NCBI GenBank assembly: GCA_002050435.1
Contig: MWYV01000032.1
Span: forward strand, 62,001-126,000
DNA length: 64,000 nucleotides
Source of the DNA: Chitinophagales bacterium 33-2
GTDB taxonomy: Bacteria > Bacteroidota > Bacteroidia > Chitinophagales > Chitinophagaceae
Direction: 5' to 3'
In this document: one piece after another, positions 37,696 to 45,845 of the stretch
Numbering within the stretch: position 1 is the first letter of the stretch
Layout: each line of letters opens with the position of its first letter
The notes under the pieces: generated by a model
What the model was told of the DNA's origin: nothing
Databases searched by the model: none
The model's input: only the letters and a program-made list of their open reading frames with translations
Made by a program: the position numbers and the translations under genes

Positions 37696-38762
37696 GCCAT
37701 GATATTTTATCATTTTATGAAAATAAAAAAGTCTTTGTAACCGGGCATACTGGTTTCAAAGGTGCCTGGCTTTCTGCATGGTTGAATATGGCAGGTGCGG
37801 AAGTAAAGGGATATGCCCTTGAGCCAGATGATCCTAATAGTTTGTTTGAAGTGCTACAGTCGTTGGAAACTGGAGCATCAGTTATTGCAGATATCAGGGA
37901 TAAGGAGAAACTGAAAAAAGAAATCTTACACTTCCAGCCAGATTTGATTTTTCATCTTGCTGCACAGCCCCTGGTCAGAAGATCTTATGAAATACCCGCT
38001 GAAACATTTGACGTAAATGTTACGGGCACGGCCAACCTCCTCGAAGCTGCCTGTTCCCTGAAGAAGAAATGTACTATTGTAGTTGTGACAACCGATAAGG
38101 TGTATCAAAACCTGGAGCAGAATGTAATGTATAATGAATCACATAACCTGGGTGGATATGATCCATATAGTGCAAGTAAGGCTTGTACTGAATTGGTGGT
38201 AAGTTCATTCAGAAATTCTTTTTTCAACCACTCAAATCATAACCACCACCAAAAAGCGATCGCCACTGCAAGAGCGGGAAATGTAATTGGTGGAGGAGAT
38301 TGGAGCAAGGACAGGATCATCCCTGATATTATAAGGTCTTTGCAAAACTCTCAGGAGATCATTGTAAGAAATCCTCATGCTATTCGTCCATGGCAACATG
38401 TGCTGGAACCTTTGAGTGGTTACCTTTTGCTAGGCGTCCTTCTGGACAGAGATTTTTTTAGTTATTCAACAGCCTATAACTTTGGGCCACATCCTGCAGA
38501 CCATCTTTCTGTAAAAAACCTGGTTGAAAAAGCAATAGATGCCTGGGGTACAGGGGCCTGGAAAGATGCCTCCGACAAAAACCAGGTTCATGAAGCCGGT
38601 ATCCTTCAACTTGATATTTCTAAAGCAAGCAAAGAATTAAAATGGAATCCTAAACTGAAAGCTGATACAGCAATTGACTGGACGATTAATTGGTATAAGC
38701 AACCTGCGGAAAACCAGGCTGCCTTTAGTCTTGAGCAAATTAAAGCATTCCAGGATCTATGA
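37680..38762 (+). CDS. rfbG: CDP-glucose 4,6-dehydratase
   Basis: The 360-residue SDR-type dehydratase converts CDP-glucose into CDP-4-keto-6-deoxyglucose. The NAD-binding loop is TGHTGFKGAWLS at 21-32; the catalytic TTDKVYQN and YDPYSASKACTE (Tyr-x3-Lys) are present, as are RAGNVIGGGDW and RPWQHVLEPLSGYL. It overlaps rfbF and the epimerase gene, showing tight co-translation. Its product feeds the three following enzymes. Confidence 0.95.
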   Translation: MEELVSHDILSFYENKKVFVTGHTGFKGAWLSAWLNMAGAEVKGYALEPDDPNSLFEVLQSLETGASVIADIRDKEKLKKEILHFQPDLIFHLAAQPLVRRSYEIPAETFDVNVTGTANLLEAACSLKKKCTIVVVTTDKVYQNLEQNVMYNESHNLGGYDPYSASKACTELVVSSFRNSFFNHSNHNHHQKAIATARAGNVIGGGDWSKDRIIPDIIRSLQNSQEIIVRNPHAIRPWQHVLEPLSGYLLLGVLLDRDFFSYSTAYNFGPHPADHLSVKNLVEKAIDAWGTGAWKDASDKNQVHEAGILQLDISKASKELKWNPKLKADTAIDWTINWYKQPAENQAAFSLEQIKAFQDL

Positions 38763-39310
38763 AATTTCAGCCGCTTCCGCTAAAAGATGCTTACCTGGTA
38801 GCAACTGAACCTTACACCGATGAGAGAGGAAGGTTTTCAAGATTTTATTGTAAGAAAGAATTTGATACCGTTGGACATATAAAGGAATGGGTTCAATTAA
38901 ATCATTCCATAACCCTTAAGGAAGGAACAATCCGGGGTATGCACTTTCAATTACCTCCCTTCCGCGAGGTAAAAATGATAAAATGTATTAAGGGAAAAGT
39001 TTTTGATGTGATTATTGATATCAGGAAAGGATCAGCAACTTTTCTTCAGTGGTTTGGTACGGAATTGTCAGATGAAAATCAGCTTATGATGTATATTCCT
39101 GAGGGCTTTGCGCATGGCTTCCAATGTCTTTCAGATGATTGCCATCTATTATACCACCACACCGAATATTACACACCTGGCTCAGAAGGAGGTATCAGGT
39201 ATGATGATCCGTTAATTAATATAAAGTGGCCTATGCCTTTGTCCCTGATCTCTGACAGAGACCAGGACCACCCATATTTAAACAATCATTTTAAAGGAAT
39301 AGATATATGA
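38759..39310 (+). CDS. dTDP-4-dehydrorhamnose 3,5-epimerase-like sugar epimerase
   Basis: The 183-residue cupin enzyme of the RmlC family has YTDERGRFSRFY, the catalytic-His motif GTIRGMHFQLPP (about 57-68), KCIKGKVFDVIIDIRKGS and the late YIPEGFAHGFQ and PGSEGGIRYDDP. In this cluster the likely substrate is CDP-4-keto-6-deoxyglucose, not the dTDP sugar; epimerisation may be at C3, C5 or both. It overlaps its neighbours by 4 bp on each side. Confidence 0.85.
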   Translation: MKFQPLPLKDAYLVATEPYTDERGRFSRFYCKKEFDTVGHIKEWVQLNHSITLKEGTIRGMHFQLPPFREVKMIKCIKGKVFDVIIDIRKGSATFLQWFGTELSDENQLMMYIPEGFAHGFQCLSDDCHLLYHHTEYYTPGSEGGIRYDDPLINIKWPMPLSLISDRDQDHPYLNNHFKGIDI

Positions 39311-40533
39311 AATGCAGGTTTTGTAATGAAGAATTAAAACATGTTTTTATTGACCTTTTCAATTCCCCTGCATCGAATTCTTTTTTGAAAAAAGAAGAAC
39401 TGAATGAGCCTGAAAATTTTTTTCCATTAAAAGTTTTTACCTGCCATTCCTGCTTTCTTGTTCAGGTGGATGAATACAAAAAGTCTGACGCGATCTTCAG
39501 CAGCGATTATGTTTATTTTTCTTCCTATTCCACTAGTTGGTTAAAACACGCAAAAGCTTATACAGAAAAAATGATCAAACGCTTTGGGTACAACGAAAGT
39601 TCCAAAGTGGTTGAAATTGCTTCAAACGACGGATACCTGTTACAATATTTTAAAGAAACCGGGGTGCCAGTCCTTGGAATTGAGCCTACATCAAATACAG
39701 CGGAAATAGCTAAGGGAAAAGGTATCGAAACCATTGTAGATTTTTTTGGTGTCAGGCTTGCAAAGGAACTGGTTGCAAAGGGCATTAAAGCTGACCTTTT
39801 ACTGGGTAATAATGTTTTGGCTCACGTTCCCGATATCATGGATTTTGTTGGAGGCATGAAGATCATGCTCAAAGAAGGCGGTGTGATCACAATGGAATTT
39901 CCTCACCTCATGCAGTTGATCGACAACAATCAGTTTGACACTATTTACCATGAACACTTTTCCTATCTTTCTTTTTATACGGTAAAAAAGATCTTTAATT
40001 CACATCAACTCGAACTGTTTGATGTGGAAGAGATCTCCACTCATGGAGGATCGCTTCGTATTTATGCCTGCCACACCGGAGATGCATCTAAATCAATTGC
40101 TGCTGAAGTGCACCGCCTGGAGGAAAAGGAACATAAAAAAGGCGTAGGTACGATACAATACTATGAAGGGTTTCAGCCAAAAGCACTGAAGGTGAAACTT
40201 GATCTTCTTTCATTCCTTCTGAATGCGAAAAAGGAAGGAAAAAGGGTTGCTGCTTATGGAGCCGCGGCAAAAGGAAATACTTTATTAAATTATTGTGGTG
40301 TAAAATCTGATCTGATTGAGTTTGTGGTAGATGCCAATCCCCATAAACAGGATAAATTTTTACCTGCAAGTCACATTCCGGTAGTGAATGAAGATTATTT
40401 AAATCTTCATCAGCCAGATTATGTGATCATTCTTCCCTGGAATCTAAAACAGGAAATAATAGAACAGTTATCTTATGTGAAAGATTGGGGCTGCAGGTTT
40501 GTCGTTCCTATCCCCGCATTAGAAATATTTTAG
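39307..40533 (+). CDS. Sugar C-methyltransferase (TylC3/NovU-like)
   Basis: A 408-residue three-part SAM enzyme. The N-terminal zinc domain has CRFCNEE (Cys3, Cys6) and CHSCFLVQ (about 53-60). The middle Rossmann methyltransferase has VVEIASNDGYLLQYF (about 96-110) and LLGNNVLAHVPD. The C-terminal domain has VAAYGAAAKGNTLLNY (about 315-330). This layout is typical of enzymes that C-methylate 4-keto-6-deoxy NDP-sugars, usually at C3. Together with the genes before it, this predicts a branched CDP-hexose. Confidence 0.88.
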   Translation: MKCRFCNEELKHVFIDLFNSPASNSFLKKEELNEPENFFPLKVFTCHSCFLVQVDEYKKSDAIFSSDYVYFSSYSTSWLKHAKAYTEKMIKRFGYNESSKVVEIASNDGYLLQYFKETGVPVLGIEPTSNTAEIAKGKGIETIVDFFGVRLAKELVAKGIKADLLLGNNVLAHVPDIMDFVGGMKIMLKEGGVITMEFPHLMQLIDNNQFDTIYHEHFSYLSFYTVKKIFNSHQLELFDVEEISTHGGSLRIYACHTGDASKSIAAEVHRLEEKEHKKGVGTIQYYEGFQPKALKVKLDLLSFLLNAKKEGKRVAAYGAAAKGNTLLNYCGVKSDLIEFVVDANPHKQDKFLPASHIPVVNEDYLNLHQPDYVIILPWNLKQEIIEQLSYVKDWGCRFVVPIPALEIF

Positions 40534-40534
40534 T

Positions 40535-41386
40535 ATGAAAGTGCTGGTAACCGGCTCCACGGGTTTTATTGGACATTACGTTGTGACTGCACTTCTTGAA
40601 GCAGGGCATGAAGTGTTGGCAACATCTTCAAACCCAAACAATGCCGCGCGTAAACCATGGTTTCCTGGGGTAAAATATATTCCCCTTGATCTTGCCGATT
40701 TGGATACCTCTCAAAACTATTATGCATATTTCCATCAACCCGATGCTATGATCCATCTGGCATGGGAAGGATTGCCAAGGTATAAAGACGACTTTCATAC
40801 AGAGATCAATTTACCAAGACACATTCTTTTGCTTTCCAATCTCACGAAGAATGGATTAAAAAATCTCACAGTGGCAGGCACCTGCCTGGAATATGGGATG
40901 CAGGAAGGATGTTTGAAAGAAAACATAGATACGGATCCTGTGATAGCTTACCCTTTGGCAAAAAATGAATTAAGAAAAGCTTTGGAACGCCAGCAAAAAT
41001 CATTGGATTTTAATCTGAAATGGGTACGCCTGTTTTATATGTTTGGTGAAGGTCAAAATCCGAATTCCTTACTTTCGCAGCTGGATAAAGCCGTTGTGCA
41101 GGGAGAAACAGTCTTTAATATGAGTGGCGGTGAACAGGTGAGGGATTATCTGCCGGTTGAAAAAGTTGCAGACTGCCTGGTGAAGATTGCAGAGCAGGAA
41201 AGCCTTTCCGGTATTATCAATTGCTGCAGCAACAAACCAGTTAAGGTGAAAGATTTTGTATCAGCTTACCTGAAGCAAAAGAAGAGCAACATCCAATTGA
41301 ACCTTGGATATTATCCTTATAATGATTATGAGCCCATGGAATTCTGGGGCGACGATACCAGGTTAAAAACAATTTTAAAAAAATGA
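40535..41386 (+). CDS. NAD-dependent epimerase/dehydratase-family sugar reductase
   Basis: A 283-residue extended-SDR protein: GSTGFIGHYVVTALLEAGHE at 7-26, MIHLAWEG near 78, a YxxxK pair in AYPLAKNELRKAL and RLFYMFGEGQNPNS. In C-methyl sugar pathways such a protein reduces the 4-keto group last, giving the finished CDP-sugar. Its last 150 bp are repeated at 44019-44168, where the tandem duplication begins. Confidence 0.82.
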   Translation: MKVLVTGSTGFIGHYVVTALLEAGHEVLATSSNPNNAARKPWFPGVKYIPLDLADLDTSQNYYAYFHQPDAMIHLAWEGLPRYKDDFHTEINLPRHILLLSNLTKNGLKNLTVAGTCLEYGMQEGCLKENIDTDPVIAYPLAKNELRKALERQQKSLDFNLKWVRLFYMFGEGQNPNSLLSQLDKAVVQGETVFNMSGGEQVRDYLPVEKVADCLVKIAEQESLSGIINCCSNKPVKVKDFVSAYLKQKKSNIQLNLGYYPYNDYEPMEFWGDDTRLKTILKK

Positions 41387-42117
41387 CGAATCCAATACAG
41401 GAATTTATTGAACAAAGAGAACAGCGCATTGCAGCAAATGCTGAAAATTCGGATTTATTAAAATCTGCTGAAGCATTTAACCTGGAATCCAACAAAAGCC
41501 AGTATTCCTATAATTTTTCATGGATGGGCAGGCCAATTATACAATACCCACAGGATATGGTGGCAATGCAGGAGATCATCTGGCAGGTACAACCGGACCT
41601 GATCATAGAAACTGGCATCGCGCACGGGGGTTCGATCATTTATTATGCATCCATAATGGAACTTATTGGTAAAGGTGAAGTGCTTGGAATTGATATTGAT
41701 ATCCGTGCGCACAACAGAAAGGAAATTGAAGCTCACCCCATGTACAAACGTATAAAAATGATCCAGGGGTCATCGGTGGATGGTGAAACCGTAAAAAAAG
41801 TGGCAGAGATCGCGAAAGATAAAAAAGTGGTCATGGTTTGTCTTGATTCCAATCATACACATGAACACGTGTTGCAGGAAATGGAATTTTATGCGCCCTT
41901 TGTTTCAAAGAACAGTTACCTGGTTGTATTTGATACCATTGTAGAAGAACTGCCTGATGATTATTTGCCTGGTCGTGCATGGAAAATAGGGGACAATCCA
42001 AAAACGGCAGTTTATTCTTTTTTACAATCTCATCCTGAATTTGAGATTGACAGAGAGATTGATAATAAATTGTTGATCAGTGTTGCACCTGAAGGCTATT
42101 TAAAAAGAATAAGCTGA
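41383..42117 (+). CDS. CmcI-like (cephalosporin hydroxylase family) methyltransferase, copy 1
   Basis: The 244-residue protein has a Rossmann-type SAM domain: LIIETGIAHGGSIIYYAS (about 71-88), VLGIDIDIRAHNR, MIQGSSVDGETV and VMVCLDSNHTHEHV, the last holding the metal-binding region of CmcI/RhoMT-like proteins. In glycan loci such proteins are thought to O-methylate sugars. It overlaps the reductase by 4 bp. It differs from copy 2 at one residue I could see (Leu164 here, Trp there). Confidence 0.8.
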   Translation: MTNPIQEFIEQREQRIAANAENSDLLKSAEAFNLESNKSQYSYNFSWMGRPIIQYPQDMVAMQEIIWQVQPDLIIETGIAHGGSIIYYASIMELIGKGEVLGIDIDIRAHNRKEIEAHPMYKRIKMIQGSSVDGETVKKVAEIAKDKKVVMVCLDSNHTHEHVLQEMEFYAPFVSKNSYLVVFDTIVEELPDDYLPGRAWKIGDNPKTAVYSFLQSHPEFEIDREIDNKLLISVAPEGYLKRIS

Positions 42118-42118
42118 T

Positions 42119-43063
42119 ATGAATGAGAAAGCCTGGGTAAGTTTTTGTATCAGCACCTACCGCAGACCAGATCTGCTCAGGCAACAAATTGCTTCATTGC
42201 TGAAGCAGACGTTTACAAATTTTATGATCATTATTTCTGATAATGATCCCCAGGCCTCAGCACAACCGATAGCTTCGGAATTCGCAGATCCCCGTGTTAA
42301 ATATTACCATAACCAGGATAATCTAGGGATGGTTAAAAGTTTTAACCTTAGTATTTCCCGGGCAGTTTCGGATTACATTGTTATGGTTACTGACGACGAT
42401 CCGGTTGAAAACAAATTTCTTGAAATTGCACATGAACTTTGGGAATCGGATCCAAATAAAACTATTTATTGCGGGTTTTTAAGAAACGGAAAAAAGGAAG
42501 GTGAAGTGGAAAATATTGGCAGGGAAAATTTCGCTTCCGAGATCCTGGATACAGATAGAACCAAATCCATACTTTGGTCAAGTAGTGTAATGCTCAAATC
42601 GGCGATGGAGGAAGTTGGGCTTATGCCGGATTATGGAAGCCCGCATCTTGCAGATCATGCACTCATTGCAATGGTAGGCAGTATTGGTGGCGGACTGGTT
42701 AAAAATAGAATGTATAGTTCACTAACTTCACACAACACAAATTTTTCCAAAGCGCATATTGATGTGTATTATTCCGGTTGTAAAGGATTTTATGACAAAA
42801 TGCATCAATTCCAATTGGAAAAGACTTATGTAAAAGGAGTGATGCCGGTTGTTAAGAAACATCTTGGCGTTTGGTTCATAGGTTCCTTTTTTATTTTGAA
42901 GAAATATTATACGATTCAAAGGCCAGATCCGGATGTTTTAAAGGAGATCGATGCTTTTGCCCTGCAGATCCTGGAACTTCCCTTTATGAAATCCTTTGCA
43001 CTTAAATTTTTTGCAAAGCGTTTTATCTTCATGTTGAAAAAAAACCTGCGGCTGCTTAAATGA
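42119..43063 (+). CDS. Family 2 glycosyltransferase A, copy 1
   Basis: The 314-residue GT2 enzyme has an N-terminal GT-A domain (VSFCISTYRRPDLLRQQIASLL, ISDNDPQAS, and the metal-binding VTDDDP at about 94-99) and a basic hydrophobic C-terminal tail (FFAKRFIFMLKKNLRLLK) that may touch the membrane. It should add one sugar to the lipid-linked repeat unit. Copy 2 at 44901 appears identical in protein sequence. The 3' end overlaps the next gene by 4 bp. Confidence 0.88.
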   Translation: MNEKAWVSFCISTYRRPDLLRQQIASLLKQTFTNFMIIISDNDPQASAQPIASEFADPRVKYYHNQDNLGMVKSFNLSISRAVSDYIVMVTDDDPVENKFLEIAHELWESDPNKTIYCGFLRNGKKEGEVENIGRENFASEILDTDRTKSILWSSSVMLKSAMEEVGLMPDYGSPHLADHALIAMVGSIGGGLVKNRMYSSLTSHNTNFSKAHIDVYYSGCKGFYDKMHQFQLEKTYVKGVMPVVKKHLGVWFIGSFFILKKYYTIQRPDPDVLKEIDAFALQILELPFMKSFALKFFAKRFIFMLKKNLRLLK

Positions 43064-44031
43064 AATACAGTATTATTTTACCTGTGCGTAACGGAGGCCA
43101 CTACATAAAAAAATGTGTGGCCAGTATCCTCTCGCAAACTAGGCAGGATTATAATCTGATTGTCCTGGAAAATTGTAGTACAGACGGAACTGCAGAATGG
43201 TTAAGGAATATCAATAATCCTAAAATTTCGGTAATTGAAGCGCCCCGGTCTTTATCAATTGAAGAGAACTGGCAAAGAATCACCGGTATTAAAAAAAATA
43301 AATTCATCACTCTCATCGGGCACGATGATCTTCTCGATCATCATTATCTCGAAGTAATGGATACGCTGATCGCACAGCATCCAACAGCTACACTCTACCA
43401 GGCACATTTCCGGTTCATCGATAGCGAAGGAAAATTTATTCGTCCGTGCAAACCAATGCAGGAAAAGGAATCCGCAGTGGCGTTTCTTTCATCAGTATTG
43501 CAAAATCGTTTCGACCTGTTTGGAACCGGGTTTATGTTAAGATCTGAAGATTATGACAGGGAAGGGGGCATTCCTTTTTACCCTAACCTTTTGTTTGCCG
43601 ATTTTCAGCTTTGGATGGAAGTAACTAAAAAAGGGTATAAAGCAACGGCGGAAAAGGAAAGTTTTTCTTACAGGCTTCATCACAGCACTACAAAAAGTTC
43701 ATCAGACCTTAAAATGCAGGAAGCATTTGGGCAATTCATTGCCTATCTGCAATCGATTCAGCAACAAAGCCCTGAAATTGATGAGGCCATAAAAAAATAT
43801 TTTATTGGCTTCCTGGGAGCTTATTCAAAAGGTTTGTCCCACAGGTTGATCCGTACTCCGGTAAAGGAAAGAAGGGGTTTAACAGTGGATAAATTCCTTC
43901 AGCAATCAAGATCCTATGCAGATCAGCTCGTGCCAGAAAACAACTATGATCCTTACGCGATAAAATCGGTAAAGCTTGCCGCACTCATTGACCGCAATCT
44001 TTTGCTCAACCGACTGTACCAGTTAAGGTGA
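43060..44031 (+). CDS. Family 2 glycosyltransferase B, copy 1, with altered C-terminus
   Basis: The 323-residue GT2 enzyme has SIILPVRNGGHYIKKCVASI, VLENCSTDGTAEWL and the LIGHDDLLDHHY metal site (about 89-100). The duplication junction replaces the last codons: the frame ends NRLYQLR-stop, whereas the original tail, kept in copy 2, continues for ten more residues (FRKIYKRPFLK). The catalytic domain is whole, so it is likely the only working copy of this enzyme, since copy 2 has two stops. Confidence 0.87.
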   Translation: MKYSIILPVRNGGHYIKKCVASILSQTRQDYNLIVLENCSTDGTAEWLRNINNPKISVIEAPRSLSIEENWQRITGIKKNKFITLIGHDDLLDHHYLEVMDTLIAQHPTATLYQAHFRFIDSEGKFIRPCKPMQEKESAVAFLSSVLQNRFDLFGTGFMLRSEDYDREGGIPFYPNLLFADFQLWMEVTKKGYKATAEKESFSYRLHHSTTKSSSDLKMQEAFGQFIAYLQSIQQQSPEIDEAIKKYFIGFLGAYSKGLSHRLIRTPVKERRGLTVDKFLQQSRSYADQLVPENNYDPYAIKSVKLAALIDRNLLLNRLYQLR

Positions 44032-44168
44032 AAGATTTTGTATCAGCTTACCTGAAGCAAAAGAAGAGCAACATCCAATTGAACCTTGGATATTATCCTT
44101 ATAATGATTATGAGCCCATGGAATTCTGGGGCGACGATACCAGGTTAAAAACAATTTTAAAAAAATGA
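44019..44168 (+). pseudogene. Duplicated 3' fragment of the sugar reductase
   Basis: The last 50 codons of the reductase gene (40535-41386) are repeated here without a start. The frame is fused behind the shortened glycosyltransferase B in a different register and should not be translated usefully. It marks the left border of unit 2. Confidence 0.95.
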
Positions 44169-44899
44169 CGAATCCAATACAGGAATTTATTGAACAAAGA
44201 GAACAGCGCATTGCAGCAAATGCTGAAAATTCGGATTTATTAAAATCTGCTGAAGCATTTAACCTGGAATCCAACAAAAGCCAGTATTCCTATAATTTTT
44301 CATGGATGGGCAGGCCAATTATACAATACCCACAGGATATGGTGGCAATGCAGGAGATCATCTGGCAGGTACAACCGGACCTGATCATAGAAACTGGCAT
44401 CGCGCACGGGGGTTCGATCATTTATTATGCATCCATAATGGAACTTATTGGTAAAGGTGAAGTGCTTGGAATTGATATTGATATCCGTGCGCACAACAGA
44501 AAGGAAATTGAAGCTCACCCCATGTACAAACGTATAAAAATGATCCAGGGGTCATCGGTGGATGGTGAAACCGTAAAAAAAGTGGCAGAGATCGCGAAAG
44601 ATAAAAAAGTGGTCATGGTTTGTCTTGATTCCAATCATACACATGAACACGTGTGGCAGGAAATGGAATTTTATGCGCCCTTTGTTTCAAAGAACAGTTA
44701 CCTGGTTGTATTTGATACCATTGTAGAAGAACTGCCTGATGATTATTTGCCTGGTCGTGCATGGAAAATAGGAGACAATCCAAAAACGGCAGTTTATTCT
44801 TTTTTACAATCTCATCCTGAATTTGAGATTGACAGAGAGATTGATAATAAATTGTTGATCAGTGTTGCACCTGAAGGCTATTTAAAAAGAATAAGCTGA
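44165..44899 (+). CDS. CmcI-like methyltransferase, copy 2
   Basis: Copy of 41383-42117 with full length 244 aa and the same start signal. One residue differs: Trp164 in HEHVWQEMEF where copy 1 has Leu. This position lies next to the metal-binding histidine region, so it may affect activity. A second DNA difference (44773) is silent. It is placed behind the reductase fragment, whose stop overlaps its ATG as in copy 1. Confidence 0.8.
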   Translation: MTNPIQEFIEQREQRIAANAENSDLLKSAEAFNLESNKSQYSYNFSWMGRPIIQYPQDMVAMQEIIWQVQPDLIIETGIAHGGSIIYYASIMELIGKGEVLGIDIDIRAHNRKEIEAHPMYKRIKMIQGSSVDGETVKKVAEIAKDKKVVMVCLDSNHTHEHVWQEMEFYAPFVSKNSYLVVFDTIVEELPDDYLPGRAWKIGDNPKTAVYSFLQSHPEFEIDREIDNKLLISVAPEGYLKRIS

Positions 44900-44900
44900 T

Positions 44901-45845
44901 ATGAATGAGAAAGCCTGGGTAAGTTTTTGTATCAGCACCTACCGCAGACCAGATCTGCTCAGGCAACAAATTGCTTCATTGCTGAAGCAGACGTTTACAA
45001 ATTTTATGATCATTATTTCTGATAATGATCCCCAGGCCTCAGCACAACCGATAGCTTCGGAATTCGCAGATCCCCGTGTTAAATATTACCATAACCAGGA
45101 TAATCTAGGGATGGTTAAAAGTTTTAACCTTAGTATTTCCCGGGCAGTTTCGGATTACATTGTTATGGTTACTGACGACGATCCGGTTGAAAACAAATTT
45201 CTTGAAATTGCACATGAACTTTGGGAATCGGATCCAAATAAAACTATTTATTGCGGGTTTTTAAGAAACGGAAAAAAGGAAGGTGAAGTGGAAAATATTG
45301 GCAGGGAAAATTTCGCTTCCGAGATCCTGGATACAGATAGAACCAAATCCATACTTTGGTCAAGTAGTGTAATGCTCAAATCGGCGATGGAGGAAGTTGG
45401 GCTTATGCCGGATTATGGAAGCCCGCATCTTGCAGATCATGCACTCATTGCAATGGTAGGCAGTATTGGTGGCGGACTGGTTAAAAATAGAATGTATAGT
45501 TCACTAACTTCACACAACACAAATTTTTCCAAAGCGCATATTGATGTGTATTATTCCGGTTGTAAAGGATTTTATGACAAAATGCATCAATTCCAATTGG
45601 AAAAGACTTATGTAAAAGGAGTGATGCCGGTTGTTAAGAAACATCTTGGCGTTTGGTTCATAGGTTCCTTTTTTATTTTGAAGAAATATTATACGATTCA
45701 AAGGCCAGATCCGGATGTTTTAAAGGAGATCGATGCTTTTGCCCTGCAGATCCTGGAACTTCCCTTTATGAAATCCTTTGCACTTAAATTTTTTGCAAAG
45801 CGTTTTATCTTCATGTTGAAAAAAAACCTGCGGCTGCTTAAATGA
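44901..45845 (+). CDS. Family 2 glycosyltransferase A, copy 2
   Basis: Copy of 42119-43063, 314 aa, no protein difference found by eye. It has the same 4-bp overlap with the next frame. Since both copies are whole, gene dosage of this transferase is doubled if the locus is one transcript. Confidence 0.88.
   Translation: MNEKAWVSFCISTYRRPDLLRQQIASLLKQTFTNFMIIISDNDPQASAQPIASEFADPRVKYYHNQDNLGMVKSFNLSISRAVSDYIVMVTDDDPVENKFLEIAHELWESDPNKTIYCGFLRNGKKEGEVENIGRENFASEILDTDRTKSILWSSSVMLKSAMEEVGLMPDYGSPHLADHALIAMVGSIGGGLVKNRMYSSLTSHNTNFSKAHIDVYYSGCKGFYDKMHQFQLEKTYVKGVMPVVKKHLGVWFIGSFFILKKYYTIQRPDPDVLKEIDAFALQILELPFMKSFALKFFAKRFIFMLKKNLRLLK

Larger units (their letters stand above)
41237..44018 (+). repeat. 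2,782-bp tandem duplication, unit 1
   Basis: The unit begins inside the reductase gene and covers the CmcI-like gene and two glycosyltransferase genes. Offsets between matching genes are exactly 2,782 (41383/44165, 42119/44901, 43060/45842). The word ACCAG occurs at the start (41236-41240), the junction (44018-44022) and the far end (46800-46804), a 5-bp microhomology typical of replication slippage or end joining. Confidence 0.97.
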
